A stretch of DNA of 64,000 nucleotides, taken from contig NZ_JBPYCS010000005.1 of the NCBI RefSeq assembly GCF_051846935.1, positions 91,248 through 155,247 on the forward strand. The letters are read 5' to 3'. The first letter of the stretch is position 1; every line of letters begins with the position of its first letter. Position numbers and translations under genes: made by a program. Below are positions 44,606 to 52,396 of the stretch, one piece after another. The notes beneath the pieces are model-generated. The model saw only the letters and a list, made by a program, of their open reading frames with translations. It made no database searches and was not told the DNA's origin. The stretch comes from JBPYCR01 sp051846935 (GTDB lineage Bacteria; Bacillota; Bacilli; Bacillales; Amphibacillaceae).

Positions 44606-45820
44606 TTATGCGAGCTTTCGCTTCATATATACATAGTGGTAAAAATAGGTGAACAAAAGACCGATGAGCACTACAAGAATTGCATAAAAATACCCTTCCA
44701 TAACAAAAAATAAAAGGGCAAACACTCCTGTCTGCACGATTGATAATAAATTCCCCCATTTTAAATACGCATTGCGTCGATTCGTTTGCTCAATTGGATA
44801 CAAATCGAGCCAAATAATTGTTCGATGATGTTCATATAATGTGCTTAACTGGAAGCTACTCAAATAAATGAACAAGATCGCGAAGATGAGCTTTAACCAT
44901 TCAGCAGGTACAAAGTAAATTAGTAATCCGCCTAGTAAAAGAAAACGGACATACATTCCTAAATAATCCCCACTCCGAACGAATGTTAAACGATATAAGT
45001 AATCATATGTACTCGCTTGTGAAAAAGGGACCATCTTTCCAATTAATCGTGTCAACCACTTTCTTCTCTTAATACTCTTTTTGAAATGAGGTACTTCTGC
45101 AAACATATTCGCCATACGATAAAAGAATTGCATACGTACATGTTCTTTTTCAACCAATACAACCCAGTTCAATCCTGGCTGCTTTGAAGTTAACACCCAT
45201 ACATAAATAAATAGGATTAAAAACAAAATAGTGACGACTGTCGCAAATATAAGGCTCCCATTAACAATAAAATAAAACAATAGTATATTTAGAAGCACAC
45301 GGACGAATAAATCAACATGCCGACTGCTCCCATCCCGACTTTTCAGCATTTGCCAGCTTATAAGCATGTTCCCTAGCTTAAAGACAATTAACAGGAATAG
45401 AGTTAGTAAATAAACCTTTCCTGTACGATTTGGAAATGCGTGGAAATACAAAGGTCCGAGCACTGCAGCAGAAAGAAGCAATACATACAATTGAATTACA
45501 AAACTATATAAGAGGGCATTTCGAAAGTACGCTTTCATTTTTGGCTCTGCAACGGTAATAAATACAAGATCAGGTTCTTTTAATAAAGTTCGGACTGGAT
45601 TGTAGCTAATGACGAGTCCAAATCCAATGCCTATGACGACTGATGCAGGAAAATCATTTGAAAGCTGTGCCAACCATTGTTGATAATAAACAGCTAATGC
45701 AGAAATTAAAAAAACCATTACGACTGCTATATGCCCGTTAAACATATACCGCAAATACCGACTTGTCTCTTTTACATGCATAGATAAACGCTGCTTGAAA
45801 AATAGATGTGCGTTAAACAT
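44606..45820 (-). CDS. ecsB: ABC transporter permease EcsB
   Basis: Membrane subunit of the EcsAB transporter, 404 residues with about eight to ten helices, for example VVMVFLISALAVYYQQWLA and VYLLTLFLLIVFKLGNMLI. EcsAB affects protein secretion, regulated intramembrane proteolysis by RasP, competence and sporulation in B. subtilis. The transported substrate is not firmly known; peptide export is one proposal. Its start overlaps ecsA by eight bases, so translation is coupled. The gene is the last in the ecsAB unit because ecsC is missing. Confidence 0.92.
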   Translation of the reverse strand: MFNAHLFFKQRLSMHVKETSRYLRYMFNGHIAVVMVFLISALAVYYQQWLAQLSNDFPASVVIGIGFGLVISYNPVRTLLKEPDLVFITVAEPKMKAYFRNALLYSFVIQLYVLLLSAAVLGPLYFHAFPNRTGKVYLLTLFLLIVFKLGNMLISWQMLKSRDGSSRHVDLFVRVLLNILLFYFIVNGSLIFATVVTILFLILFIYVWVLTSKQPGLNWVVLVEKEHVRMQFFYRMANMFAEVPHFKKSIKRRKWLTRLIGKMVPFSQASTYDYLYRLTFVRSGDYLGMYVRFLLLGGLLIYFVPAEWLKLIFAILFIYLSSFQLSTLYEHHRTIIWLDLYPIEQTNRRNAYLKWGNLLSIVQTGVFALLFFVMEGYFYAILVVLIGLLFTYFYHYVYMKRKLA

Positions 45821-46556
45821 GGTGCGTTTCCTTCGTTAGTTCTAAATACAAATCATCCAACGTCGCTTGCGGCATATTAAACTCTTCTCTTAATGCACTT
45901 AATGACCCTGTTGCACGTATGCGTCCTTCATGAATAATGACAAATCGATCACAATATCTTTCCGCGGTTGCTAATATATGGGTGGACATTAAAACACCTG
46001 CACCTTTTGCTTTCATTTCTTCCATCCAATGCAAATACGATTGAATACCTAACGGATCCAATCCGACAAACGGTTCATCTACAATATATAATGGTGGCTC
46101 AACTAAGAACGCACACATAATCATTACTTTTTGTCGCATCCCCTTCGAAAAATGAACAGGAAACCAATTCAATTGTTTTTCCATCCGAAACGCTTGCAAG
46201 AGAGGGGTTAATCGTTGTTTAAAATCTTTTTCGGTTATCCCATGTGCCATCGCAGTTAATTGCAAATGCTCCTGCAACGTTAACTCATCATATAAAATTG
46301 GCATTTCTGGAATATAAGCAAGCTGTTTCCGATATGCCGCTGGATTAGAATGAAACGTTTCTCCATTAATAGAAACGCTACCGCTTTTTGCTTGCATAAG
46401 TCCGATTACATGCTTAATTGTCGTACTTTTTCCTGCACCATTTAATCCAATTAAACCGATGATTTCCTTAGGGTATACGTTAAAAGTTATCCCATGCAGT
46501 ACATTTTTATTCGTATATCCGCCAACCAATTGATCAATTTGTAATAAAGGTTTCAC
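45813..46556 (-). CDS. ecsA: ABC transporter ATP-binding protein EcsA
   Basis: Cytosolic ATPase of EcsAB, 247 residues. Walker A GLNGAGKSTTIKHVIGL starts near residue 37. The signature region is HFSKGMRQKVMIMCAF near 139, Walker B PLYIVDEPFVGLDP near 159, and the H-loop MSTHILATAERYCD near 193. GGAGGAACACTAGTG-type sequence precedes the ATG. It is divergent from hit across a 568-base gap that contains the structured RNA candidate. Confidence 0.95.
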   Translation of the reverse strand: MKPLLQIDQLVGGYTNKNVLHGITFNVYPKEIIGLIGLNGAGKSTTIKHVIGLMQAKSGSVSINGETFHSNPAAYRKQLAYIPEMPILYDELTLQEHLQLTAMAHGITEKDFKQRLTPLLQAFRMEKQLNWFPVHFSKGMRQKVMIMCAFLVEPPLYIVDEPFVGLDPLGIQSYLHWMEEMKAKGAGVLMSTHILATAERYCDRFVIIHEGRIRATGSLSALREEFNMPQATLDDLYLELTKETHHV

Positions 46557-46681
46557 TAGTGTTCCTCCTTGCTTCCTGCCTCATTCGATTTTATCATTAT
46601 TAAGAGATGTTGCCAAAGTAAACTATTCTTTTCTTTTCAACATTATTTTTAAATAATGTGTATAATTTAATTCAAGCTGTT

Positions 46682-46950
46682 TATAATACTAACCGAGGGA
46701 TGAGGATATCACTGCAATAAATTTTTGTTAAAACAAAATGAGGTGTTAGTGATGGGCAAACTATTGATATAAAACTCTTTTGCTTTCAACTTGCTCAATG
46801 GCATTGAGCAGAGAGCAAAACAGTTTATCATTTCGTTAAATGATTAAAACCGTTTAGCAGAATGAAGAAAAGTCCCCAATGTAGTACCCAACCCTCATTC
46901 CCTCTTAAAGCAGGTTGGTTAGGTTAATCCTGACCAGCCTGTTTCTAATT
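46682..46950 (+). ncRNA. Candidate structured noncoding RNA between ecsA and hit
   Basis: No reading frame of note. TATAAT (46682-46687) lies eight bases before GAGGGATGAGG (46695-46705), which can pair with CCTCATTCCCTC (46893-46904) to close the whole unit. Inside are ATCACT/AGTGAT, a TTTTGT/ACAAAA hairpin, and a long hairpin (46772-46826, AAACT-TTTTGCT against AGCAAAA-AGTTT with an inner TGCTCAA/TTGAGCA). It ends in a 13-pair stem (46911-46941) followed by a T-rich stretch. I do not recognise the family. It could also be an attenuated leader, but hit is 180 bases further on. Confidence 0.5.
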
Positions 46951-46955
46951 TTAGT
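46911..46955 (+). terminator. Terminator-like hairpin at end of the structured RNA
   Basis: CAGGTTGGTTAGG and TCCTGACCAGCCTG pair over 13 positions including two G-U pairs. A loop of four separates them and TTTCTAATTTTAG follows. Confidence 0.65.
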
Positions 46956-47124
46956 TTGTTTTTAGTTTGTGTTACTGATTATGCCTCTATTTTATTACGT
47001 ATCTAACTATGCTAAACTAAAGGGGGAACAAGATTAACAAAAGTAATGATGGATTGCTTACAGATTGCTTTTATTGTTGCATCTTTTTAATTGCACAACC
47101 AATGTATAGGGGAGATGAATAATT

Positions 47125-47556
47125 ATGAACCATAACGATTGTATTTTTTGTAAAATAATTAATGGGAATATTCCTTCTGCAAAGGTATATGAAGATGATC
47201 ATGTCTATGCCTTCTTAGATATTAGTCAAGTATCAAAAGGCCATACGCTTATTATTCCTAAAATACATACAAAAAACATTTACGAGACACCTCCGGAAAT
47301 TGCTAAAGAACTATTTGCAAAAGTGCCTATTATTGCGAACGCATTAAAAGAGGCATATAATCCAATTGGAATGAACGTTCTCAATAATAATGAAGCGCCT
47401 GCAGGGCAATCTGTTTTTCATTTACACATCCATCTATTGCCAAAGTATAGTGAATCAGAAGGCTTTTCTGTAAATTGGAAAACACACGAAGATAAATACT
47501 CCGCTACGGATCTACAGCAAATCGCTGAAAAAATAAATGAAGCAATTAAAAATTAA
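47125..47556 (+). CDS. hit: HIT family hydrolase
   Basis: Cytosolic nucleotide-binding protein of the Hint branch, 143 residues. The zinc-type CIFCKIINGNIPSAKVYEDD segment (in part) opens the protein, and the histidine triad HLHIHLLP lies near residue 98. Hint proteins hydrolyse nucleoside phosphoramidates; the substrate here is unknown. GGGGAGATGAATAATT precedes the ATG. Its position beside ecsA is conserved with B. subtilis. Confidence 0.95.
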   Translation: MNHNDCIFCKIINGNIPSAKVYEDDHVYAFLDISQVSKGHTLIIPKIHTKNIYETPPEIAKELFAKVPIIANALKEAYNPIGMNVLNNNEAPAGQSVFHLHIHLLPKYSESEGFSVNWKTHEDKYSATDLQQIAEKINEAIKN

Positions 47557-47581
47557 CTGTTTTATCTGTTATTATTTATGG

Positions 47582-47587
47582 TATAAT
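47582..47587 (+). promoter_or_regulatory. Extended -10 promoter for trpP
   Basis: TGGTATAAT is an extended -10 element, 30 bases before the start of the phased triplets. The -35 region is weak. Confidence 0.5.
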
Positions 47588-47616
47588 TACTCTATAATAT
47601 CTGCAACTAACTACGA

Positions 47617-47658
47617 GAGTATAGTTGAGATAAGATAAGATTAGATGAGGAGAGTTAG
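47617..47658 (+). promoter_or_regulatory. TRAP (MtrB) binding site overlapping the trpP ribosome-binding site
   Basis: Eight NAG triplets fall exactly every five bases from 47617: GAG, TAG, GAG, AAG, AAG, TAG, GAG, GAG. A ninth TAG (47656) is one base short of phase. The last triplets contain GAGGAGAG, the Shine-Dalgarno of trpP. TRAP binds NAG repeats with two-base spacers, and B. subtilis trpP is blocked this way when tryptophan is high. Six triplets are the favoured GAG/TAG form and two are AAG. Confidence 0.8.
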
Positions 47659-47662
47659 ACAA

Positions 47663-48184
47663 ATGAATATTCGTGTATTAATTATTTTGTCCTTATTAGT
47701 AGGAATGGGTGCCGTATTGCATATTATAACACCACCACTGCTGTTCGGGATGAAGCCAGACATGGTGTTGTGTATGATGTTTTTAGGTATTTTACTATTT
47801 CCTAAGCTACAGTATGTACTACTCGTTTCTATCGCTTCAGGAATTGTAGCTGCCTTAACAACTGCTGTTCCAGGTGGCCAAATATCCAATTTAATCGACA
47901 AGCCGATTACTGGATTAATCTTTTTTGCATTAGTATTGCTTGTTGGGGACAAGCTAAATAAAAACATAAGCTCTCCAATTTTGGCAGCGCTTGGCACACT
48001 TGTTAGTGGAGTAGTCTTTTTATCCGTCGCTTTATTCATTGTAGGATTGCTTGAGGGTGCTTTCACACAATTATTTGTCTTAGTTGTATTACCAGCGACA
48101 GCTGCAAACATTATTTTAATGGCAATTATTTATCCTATTGCACAAAACATTATGAAAAGATCGCAATCATTTTCAATTTCTTAA
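47663..48184 (+). CDS. trpP: Tryptophan transporter TrpP
   Basis: Probable membrane tryptophan importer of 173 residues with five to six helices (LIILSLLVGMGAVLHIITP; PDMVLCMMFLGILLFPKLQY; VLPATAANIILMAIIYPIA), corresponding to B. subtilis YhaG/TrpP. The ATG at 47663 is used because GAGGAGAG lies eight bases before it; a start six codons earlier falls inside that site. The TRAP triplets over the site predict translational repression by tryptophan-bound TRAP. serC, which lies between hit and trpP in B. subtilis, is absent. Confidence 0.9.
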   Translation: MNIRVLIILSLLVGMGAVLHIITPPLLFGMKPDMVLCMMFLGILLFPKLQYVLLVSIASGIVAALTTAVPGGQISNLIDKPITGLIFFALVLLVGDKLNKNISSPILAALGTLVSGVVFLSVALFIVGLLEGAFTQLFVLVVLPATAANIILMAIIYPIAQNIMKRSQSFSIS

Positions 48185-48199
48185 CAATCCATTGAAATT

Positions 48200-48233
48200 A
48201 AATCCCTTGGCAAAATTGTCAAGGGATTTTTTC
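48200..48233 (+). terminator. trpP terminator
   Basis: AAATCCCTTG and CAAGGGATTT pair and are followed by TTTTTC, 20 bases past the stop codon. Confidence 0.9.
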
Positions 48234-48310
48234 AAAAAGACTAAGATGTTTCAACCACTTCAATTGGTGGGTAAAATAATATTAAGTAGTTAAGTAAAGG
48301 AGATAATAAC

Positions 48311-48679
48311 ATGTCTAGAAGCAAATCACTATTACTCGGGTTTATAATTGGCGGAACAGTAAGTGCTGCAGCGACATTATTAAGTACTCCTTCATCAGGA
48401 AGAGATTTACGTGATCGTATGAAGGAACAGAGTTTAGAATGGAAAGATATGCTTGATAACTTATTTCAAGACGTTCTTCGCTTAAAGGATCAAATTGCTA
48501 AAACTTCAAAAGAAGGCGCAGCATTAATTAATGAACTTACTCAAGAAATGAAATCCTCCATAGATGAATGGAAGATTGCCATTGAACCGAATCAAGAAAA
48601 CATGCTTGAATACTTAGAACAAATTGAGGCAAGCATTAAAGACTTGGAAAAAAAGATCAATACAAAAAAAGAAAACTAA
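48311..48679 (+). CDS. yhaH: YtxH-domain protein YhaH
   Basis: Small protein of 122 residues with an N-terminal hydrophobic glycine-rich segment (LLLGFIIGGTVSAAATLLSTP), then SSGRDLRDRMKEQ and a long amphipathic helical tail. This is the YtxH-type pattern seen in general-stress and envelope-associated proteins; function is not known. AAAGGAGATAATAAC precedes the ATG. The trpP-yhaH order matches B. subtilis, but the following scoC (hpr) gene is missing and mobile-element debris lies in its place. Confidence 0.85.
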   Translation: MSRSKSLLLGFIIGGTVSAAATLLSTPSSGRDLRDRMKEQSLEWKDMLDNLFQDVLRLKDQIAKTSKEGAALINELTQEMKSSIDEWKIAIEPNQENMLEYLEQIEASIKDLEKKINTKKEN

Positions 48680-49129
48680 AATCTAAGGAGTAATCGGGAA
48701 ATAGGGAGGATTAATTTCACTAACATCTTCCGCTCATGGAATACTCTTTTTGGCGGGCGAATGGTGATCCTTCACTTGCTACATGAGGTCACTGAAAAAG
48801 TTCTCAAATGTTTTTTATATTCGGAAGCAATTGATTGCAGGGAAAGGCAGACACTTTCCGTCGGCAGGTCTTACCGGTCTCTTATCCTCCCACTAAAGTC
48901 TCGCATTTTCCATTCGCTCACGTTGGAGAGCCTTCCTGATTAGCCACAAGCTAATCAAAAACCGAATTTAAGTATATGTACAAATATAGTCAGACAACTC
49001 ATTTTAAATTAATGAGCTGTCTGACTTTTTTCGAGTATTATTTACAACTTGAATGAATTTCATAATTTCAAGCCCTTACAGAGCAATGGTTTGAAAACTA
49101 AAAAAAGAAGTACCTCACCAAATCTTGTA
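48680..49129. other. Gene-free gap after yhaH with repeat fragments
   Basis: Contains a short repeat (48897-48942, GCATTTTCCATTCGCTCACG then TTGGAGAGCC) shared with 63534-63582, and a terminator at 48989-49030. No gene with a ribosome-binding site was found. In B. subtilis scoC would start about here. Confidence 0.6.
48989..49030 (+). terminator. Strong terminator downstream of yhaH region
   Basis: AGTCAGACAACTCATT and AATGAGCTGTCTGACT pair over 15-16 positions around a short loop and are followed by TTTTTTCG. Confidence 0.85.
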
Positions 49130-49173
49130 TAAAGGTAGTTGACTACAAACCAAAGACTGAAGGGGCACTCCCT

Positions 49174-50036
49174 ATGACCATTATACGTCAACCTAGCTTA
49201 TTTAGCAGTCAAGAACTATACGATGATTGAGTCACGTATTTGTGGGTGTTATTTTAAGAAGTTAAAAAACCTCTCTTTGTATTCGTTAATATTAATATTG
49301 ATTCCTACCGACCGCAGTAGATATACACTACGCTTTCCGTGGGCAGTGAAAATCAACGGTGTTATTCATGTGTATATCGGTCGAAGTAAAATTGACCACA
49401 TATTATCTAGTTAGATTCGTGCATCTGTTCCCCCACAAACAGTTTACTCATACACTATACGATAATACCATCTGAAGCTTCTTATTCTCGACGCTTAACG
49501 AAGTTGAGTGAATCGAGTACTTTGGATAAAGTCGAAGAAAATCTTGTTCTTCAAGCAATCAAATGAGGCTCTATCATTGATGATACTATCGCGATTGATC
49601 CAACCCATTTTGAGGCTCGATCAGGCTCCGCCAAAGAAGGAAAAAAACAAATCTGAACCTAAGAAACGTGGGCGTAAGCCAAAGGAAGAGCGTGAACAAT
49701 GGGTAAAATAAAAGGCTGAAAGAGAATACAAGACCTTGAAATACACAAGCCCCAAGGAATGTATCAATTGTCCATTGGCTACTGAAGGCATTTGTCAAAA
49801 AGTATTTAAGGTGAAGACCACCAAAGATCTTCGAAGATATACAGCCCCAGCTTGGGAAATTATCTATAGGCGACGTACAACCGTTGAACGAATGCACATC
49901 TTAAAGAGTTCTTTCAATTAGACAATGTTCGTTACAGAACTGGTAAACGAGCAAAAATTCATTTTGATATAGTCACCCTAATGTACAATGCATTTAAATT
50001 AGCAGTTGACCGAATGAATACAGCATTCAACCAAAA
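49174..50036 (+). pseudogene. Decayed IS1182-like transposase, copy 2
   Basis: The original ATG is kept and reads MTIIRQPSLFSSQELYD, the N-terminus usual for IS1182-family transposases in Bacillaceae. The frame is cut at codon 17 by the 230-bp inverted-repeat insertion. It then resumes in shifted pieces: IPSEA, DDTIAIDPTHFEAR, PPKKEKNKSEPKKRGRKPKE, ECINCPLATEGICQKVFKVK with DLRRYTAPA, RRTTVERM, then QLDNVRYRTGKRAKIHFD and NAFKLAVDRMNTAFN. A large internal part of the DDE domain is deleted. Not functional. Confidence 0.85.
49216..49463 (+). mobile_element. Miniature inverted-repeat element, copy 2, with 9-bp target duplication
   Basis: The element fills 49225-49454 (230 bp). Its ends GATTGAGTCACGTATTTGTG and, in reverse, GTATGAGTAAACTGTTTGTG (each continuing GG) agree at 16 of 22 positions. 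CTATACGAT occurs on both sides (49216-49224 and 49455-49463). Removing the insert and one copy of CTATACGAT restores QELYD followed by the MEPTQ sequence still present in copy 1. It has no coding capacity. Confidence 0.75.
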
Positions 50037-50297
50037 AAACAGGTTGCATAGCAACACCAACTCATCTGAGTGGAATCCAGATCCACGCAGACTCCTGCAG
50101 GAAAAGCAACAGCCGAAAATCCATTTAAAAAGTTTTGGCAAAAACTTTTTAAATTAGTTGAGGCGTTGACTGCGGAAAGCGGAGTGAATCTGTGTGGAAC
50201 AGAGCAGCCACCAATCTCGCTTTAAATTTTTAAGTGGATTTTAAAATTGGTTCTTTTGTGATTTTATAAAAGTGGCAATTATAAAATTGACTCACTT
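50037..50297 (+). mobile_element. 3' non-coding end of IS1182-like element, copy 2
   Basis: Closely matches 41501-41761, from GGTTGCATAGCAACACC to AAATTGACTCA. It contains the GCGGAAAGCGGAGTG block also seen, in part, at 1303-1430 and 36662-36700. Confidence 0.75.
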
Positions 50298-50328
50298 ACG
50301 AGATAAAATACTTTTCTTAAAACGTTAC

Positions 50329-50361
50329 AAAAAAGTGATGGTAAATACACCATCACTTTTG
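50329..50361 (-). terminator. Terminator at end of the opuA cluster
   Basis: On the minus strand AAAAGTGATGG and CCATCACTTTT pair around a short loop and are followed by TTG and further T residues. It lies 25 bases past the last opuAC-like gene. Confidence 0.85.
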
Positions 50362-50385
50362 AAAAAAAACGTTCATTTCATTTTA

Positions 50386-51339
50386 TTAATTTTTAGGTTG
50401 AAGATCCTCTATAGAATTAATATCCATATAAGCAGGTACTACTAACCCTATTTTTGCACCTTCTAAATTTGCACCTAAGTCAACGATATTATCTTTATGC
50501 TGTTCATAAAAGTCTTTATGCGTAATCGGCAACCAAGCAGCGAGTGTAGCATCACCATCACCGTTAGCGATCGATTCAAATACTACTGCAACATCTACAG
50601 GCGTAACTGTTACCTTAAAGCCCTTTTGTTCCATTGCTACTTTCAATACTCCTGAAGAAGCACGTTCAGAATCCCATGGAGTGGAGACGAGTTCTACTTC
50701 TACACCATCGACATCTTCTACTCCCTCAGCCCATTCTGCCACTTTGTCTGGGTTATCTTCTACCCATCTTTTTGCTACTTCATCAATATCATCGCCAGTC
50801 TCTTTTGATTCGTACATAATATCTTCCATATCTTTGACTTCCCAATTAAACTGGTCGATCATTTTAAATGCATTTGGTTTATCTTGCTCAAGCCCTTTAC
50901 GAGCTAGAGAAACAATCTGTTCAACGCCACCATATATCTCTTTTGGATCCTCTAAATATTTCATATCTGGGTACTTAGCAAATGTCCAATGTGGATTCCA
51001 TCCTGTAATAATAATCGGCTCTTCATTTTCAATCGCTTTATCTAGTTCTGTTGCCATTGCAGCAGTAGATGACAGCTCTACATTCCATCCGCTTAAGCTT
51101 TCATATTCTTCGATCGCTTTTTCGGTCGTAACAGAAATACCTGCACCTGGCTCAATTCCTGTAATTGTGTAATTCAATGCCTCTCCAACAGATGCACTGT
51201 CGGTTGACTCTGTCTCATTATTCGAATCTGCTTCATCGCTACCATTGTCTTCTGCCCCACCACACCCAGCTGTTAATATGAGTAGTATCGCAACGATACC
51301 GAGTGTTGCAAGCTTAAATGTATTTATTTGCTGTATCAT
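50386..51339 (-). CDS. Glycine betaine ABC transporter substrate-binding lipoprotein, third copy
   Basis: Lipid-anchored extracellular binding protein of 317 residues, OpuAC family. The signal ends in LTAGC with the lipidated Cys26. The two-domain fold keeps the aromatic betaine-binding segments GWNPHWTFAKYPDMKYLEDP near 110 and LAAWLPITHKDFYE near 280. The start at 51339 has GGGGA upstream; a longer frame adds 11 residues without a site. It is the most diverged of three tandem copies. It may favour a different osmolyte such as proline betaine, ectoine or carnitine (inference). It follows the second copy by 37 bases. Confidence 0.88.
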   Translation of the reverse strand: MIQQINTFKLATLGIVAILLILTAGCGGAEDNGSDEADSNNETESTDSASVGEALNYTITGIEPGAGISVTTEKAIEEYESLSGWNVELSSTAAMATELDKAIENEEPIIITGWNPHWTFAKYPDMKYLEDPKEIYGGVEQIVSLARKGLEQDKPNAFKMIDQFNWEVKDMEDIMYESKETGDDIDEVAKRWVEDNPDKVAEWAEGVEDVDGVEVELVSTPWDSERASSGVLKVAMEQKGFKVTVTPVDVAVVFESIANGDGDATLAAWLPITHKDFYEQHKDNIVDLGANLEGAKIGLVVPAYMDINSIEDLQPKN

Positions 51340-51376
51340 TTTATCCCCATTCCTTATTATTAAATTTAACAATTAT

Positions 51377-52318
51377 TTAATTCTTTGGCAGTAGTTCTTC
51401 AATTGAAGTAATATCCATATAATCAGGAACTACTAGGCCTATTTTAACGCCTTCAAGATTAGGTCCTAAGTTCTCAACATTTTCCTTATGTTGCTCGAAT
51501 AATTCTCCTTGTGATACAGGTAACCAAGCTGCAACCATGCCATCGGTTTCTCCGGAAGCTACAGATTGCCACATAACAGCCATATCTAAAGGAGTGATCG
51601 ATACGTCAAACCCTAAATCTTCCAGTACTTTTTTCATAACGTTTGTAGAACCAATTTCAGTATCCCATTCTACATAACTTAATTCAATCTCTTTGCCATC
51701 GACCTTTTTAGCGCCATTAGTCCATTCAGCTACTTTGTCTTCGTTCTCTTTTACCCATTCTACCGCTACTTCCTCGGGATCTCCTCCTTCAGAAATTTTT
51801 AACATAACCTCATCTAAATCATCCGACGTCCAATAAAATTGATCAAGAACTTTATAAGCATTTGGCATATCTTCTTTTAAGCCTGTACGAACAATCGTTT
51901 CAATATTTTGAGGATCACCGTATGCATTTTTCGTATCCTCTAAATAATGTAAATCAAATTTCGCAAACTTCCAATGCGGCGACCACCCTGTTACGATGAT
52001 TGGTTCTTCTTTTTCAATAGCTGCTTCTAAAGCAGTTGCCATCGCACCACTAGATGAGGCATTTAGCTCCCAGCCTTCTAAATTTCCATACGTTTCAAGG
52101 GCCGTCTCCGTTGCCATCATTATGCCTGCCCCAGCTTCAATACCTGTGATCGAATAATCGACCTGTTCGCTATAATCTGATGCACCATTTTCTGCGTCAT
52201 TATCGGCATTTGGTTCTTCTTTTGAAGTGTCCCCACAAGCAGACATAACAGCTAAGAGCGCAACTATTATTACTAATCCTATTGTAAATTTAAAATGAAA
52301 CCTTTTTTGCACTGTCAT
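51377..52318 (-). CDS. Glycine betaine ABC transporter substrate-binding lipoprotein, second copy
   Basis: OpuAC-family lipoprotein of 313 residues. The signal sequence ends VMSAC with Cys28. Ligand segments are GWSPHWKFAKFDLHYLEDT near 105 and VAAWLPVSQGELFE near 270. AAAAGGAGTT lies 12 bases before the ATG. It is separated from the first copy by an intrinsic terminator, so its dose depends on read-through or on a promoter I could not identify. Sequence is closer to the first copy than to the third by eye. The shared permease/ATPase is presumably OpuAA-OpuAB upstream. Confidence 0.9.
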   Translation of the reverse strand: MTVQKRFHFKFTIGLVIIVALLAVMSACGDTSKEEPNADNDAENGASDYSEQVDYSITGIEAGAGIMMATETALETYGNLEGWELNASSSGAMATALEAAIEKEEPIIVTGWSPHWKFAKFDLHYLEDTKNAYGDPQNIETIVRTGLKEDMPNAYKVLDQFYWTSDDLDEVMLKISEGGDPEEVAVEWVKENEDKVAEWTNGAKKVDGKEIELSYVEWDTEIGSTNVMKKVLEDLGFDVSITPLDMAVMWQSVASGETDGMVAAWLPVSQGELFEQHKENVENLGPNLEGVKIGLVVPDYMDITSIEELLPKN

Positions 52319-52347
52319 TTGATGCTTTAACTCCTTTTAAGCTAAAA

Positions 52348-52383
52348 ATAAATAAGACTATCATGTACAATAGTCTTATTTAC
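52348..52383 (-). terminator. Internal terminator after the first opuAC
   Basis: On the minus strand AAATAAGACTAT and ATAGTCTTATTT pair over 12 bases around TGTACATG-type loop sequence and are followed by TATTTTT. It lies between the first and second substrate-binding genes. Confidence 0.85.
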
Positions 52384-52396
52384 TTTTTTGAAAGTA

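Noticed and set aside
46861..46960. T-box leader in front of hit
   Set aside because: The hairpin-terminator ending looked suggestive, but the invariant T-box sequence AGGGTGGNACCGCG is absent and the downstream gene is not amino-acid related.
47641..48111. A 156-codon minus-strand frame opposite trpP
   Set aside because: Low-complexity Asn/Thr/Pro-rich translation typical of the complement of a membrane-protein gene; trpP has clear signals.
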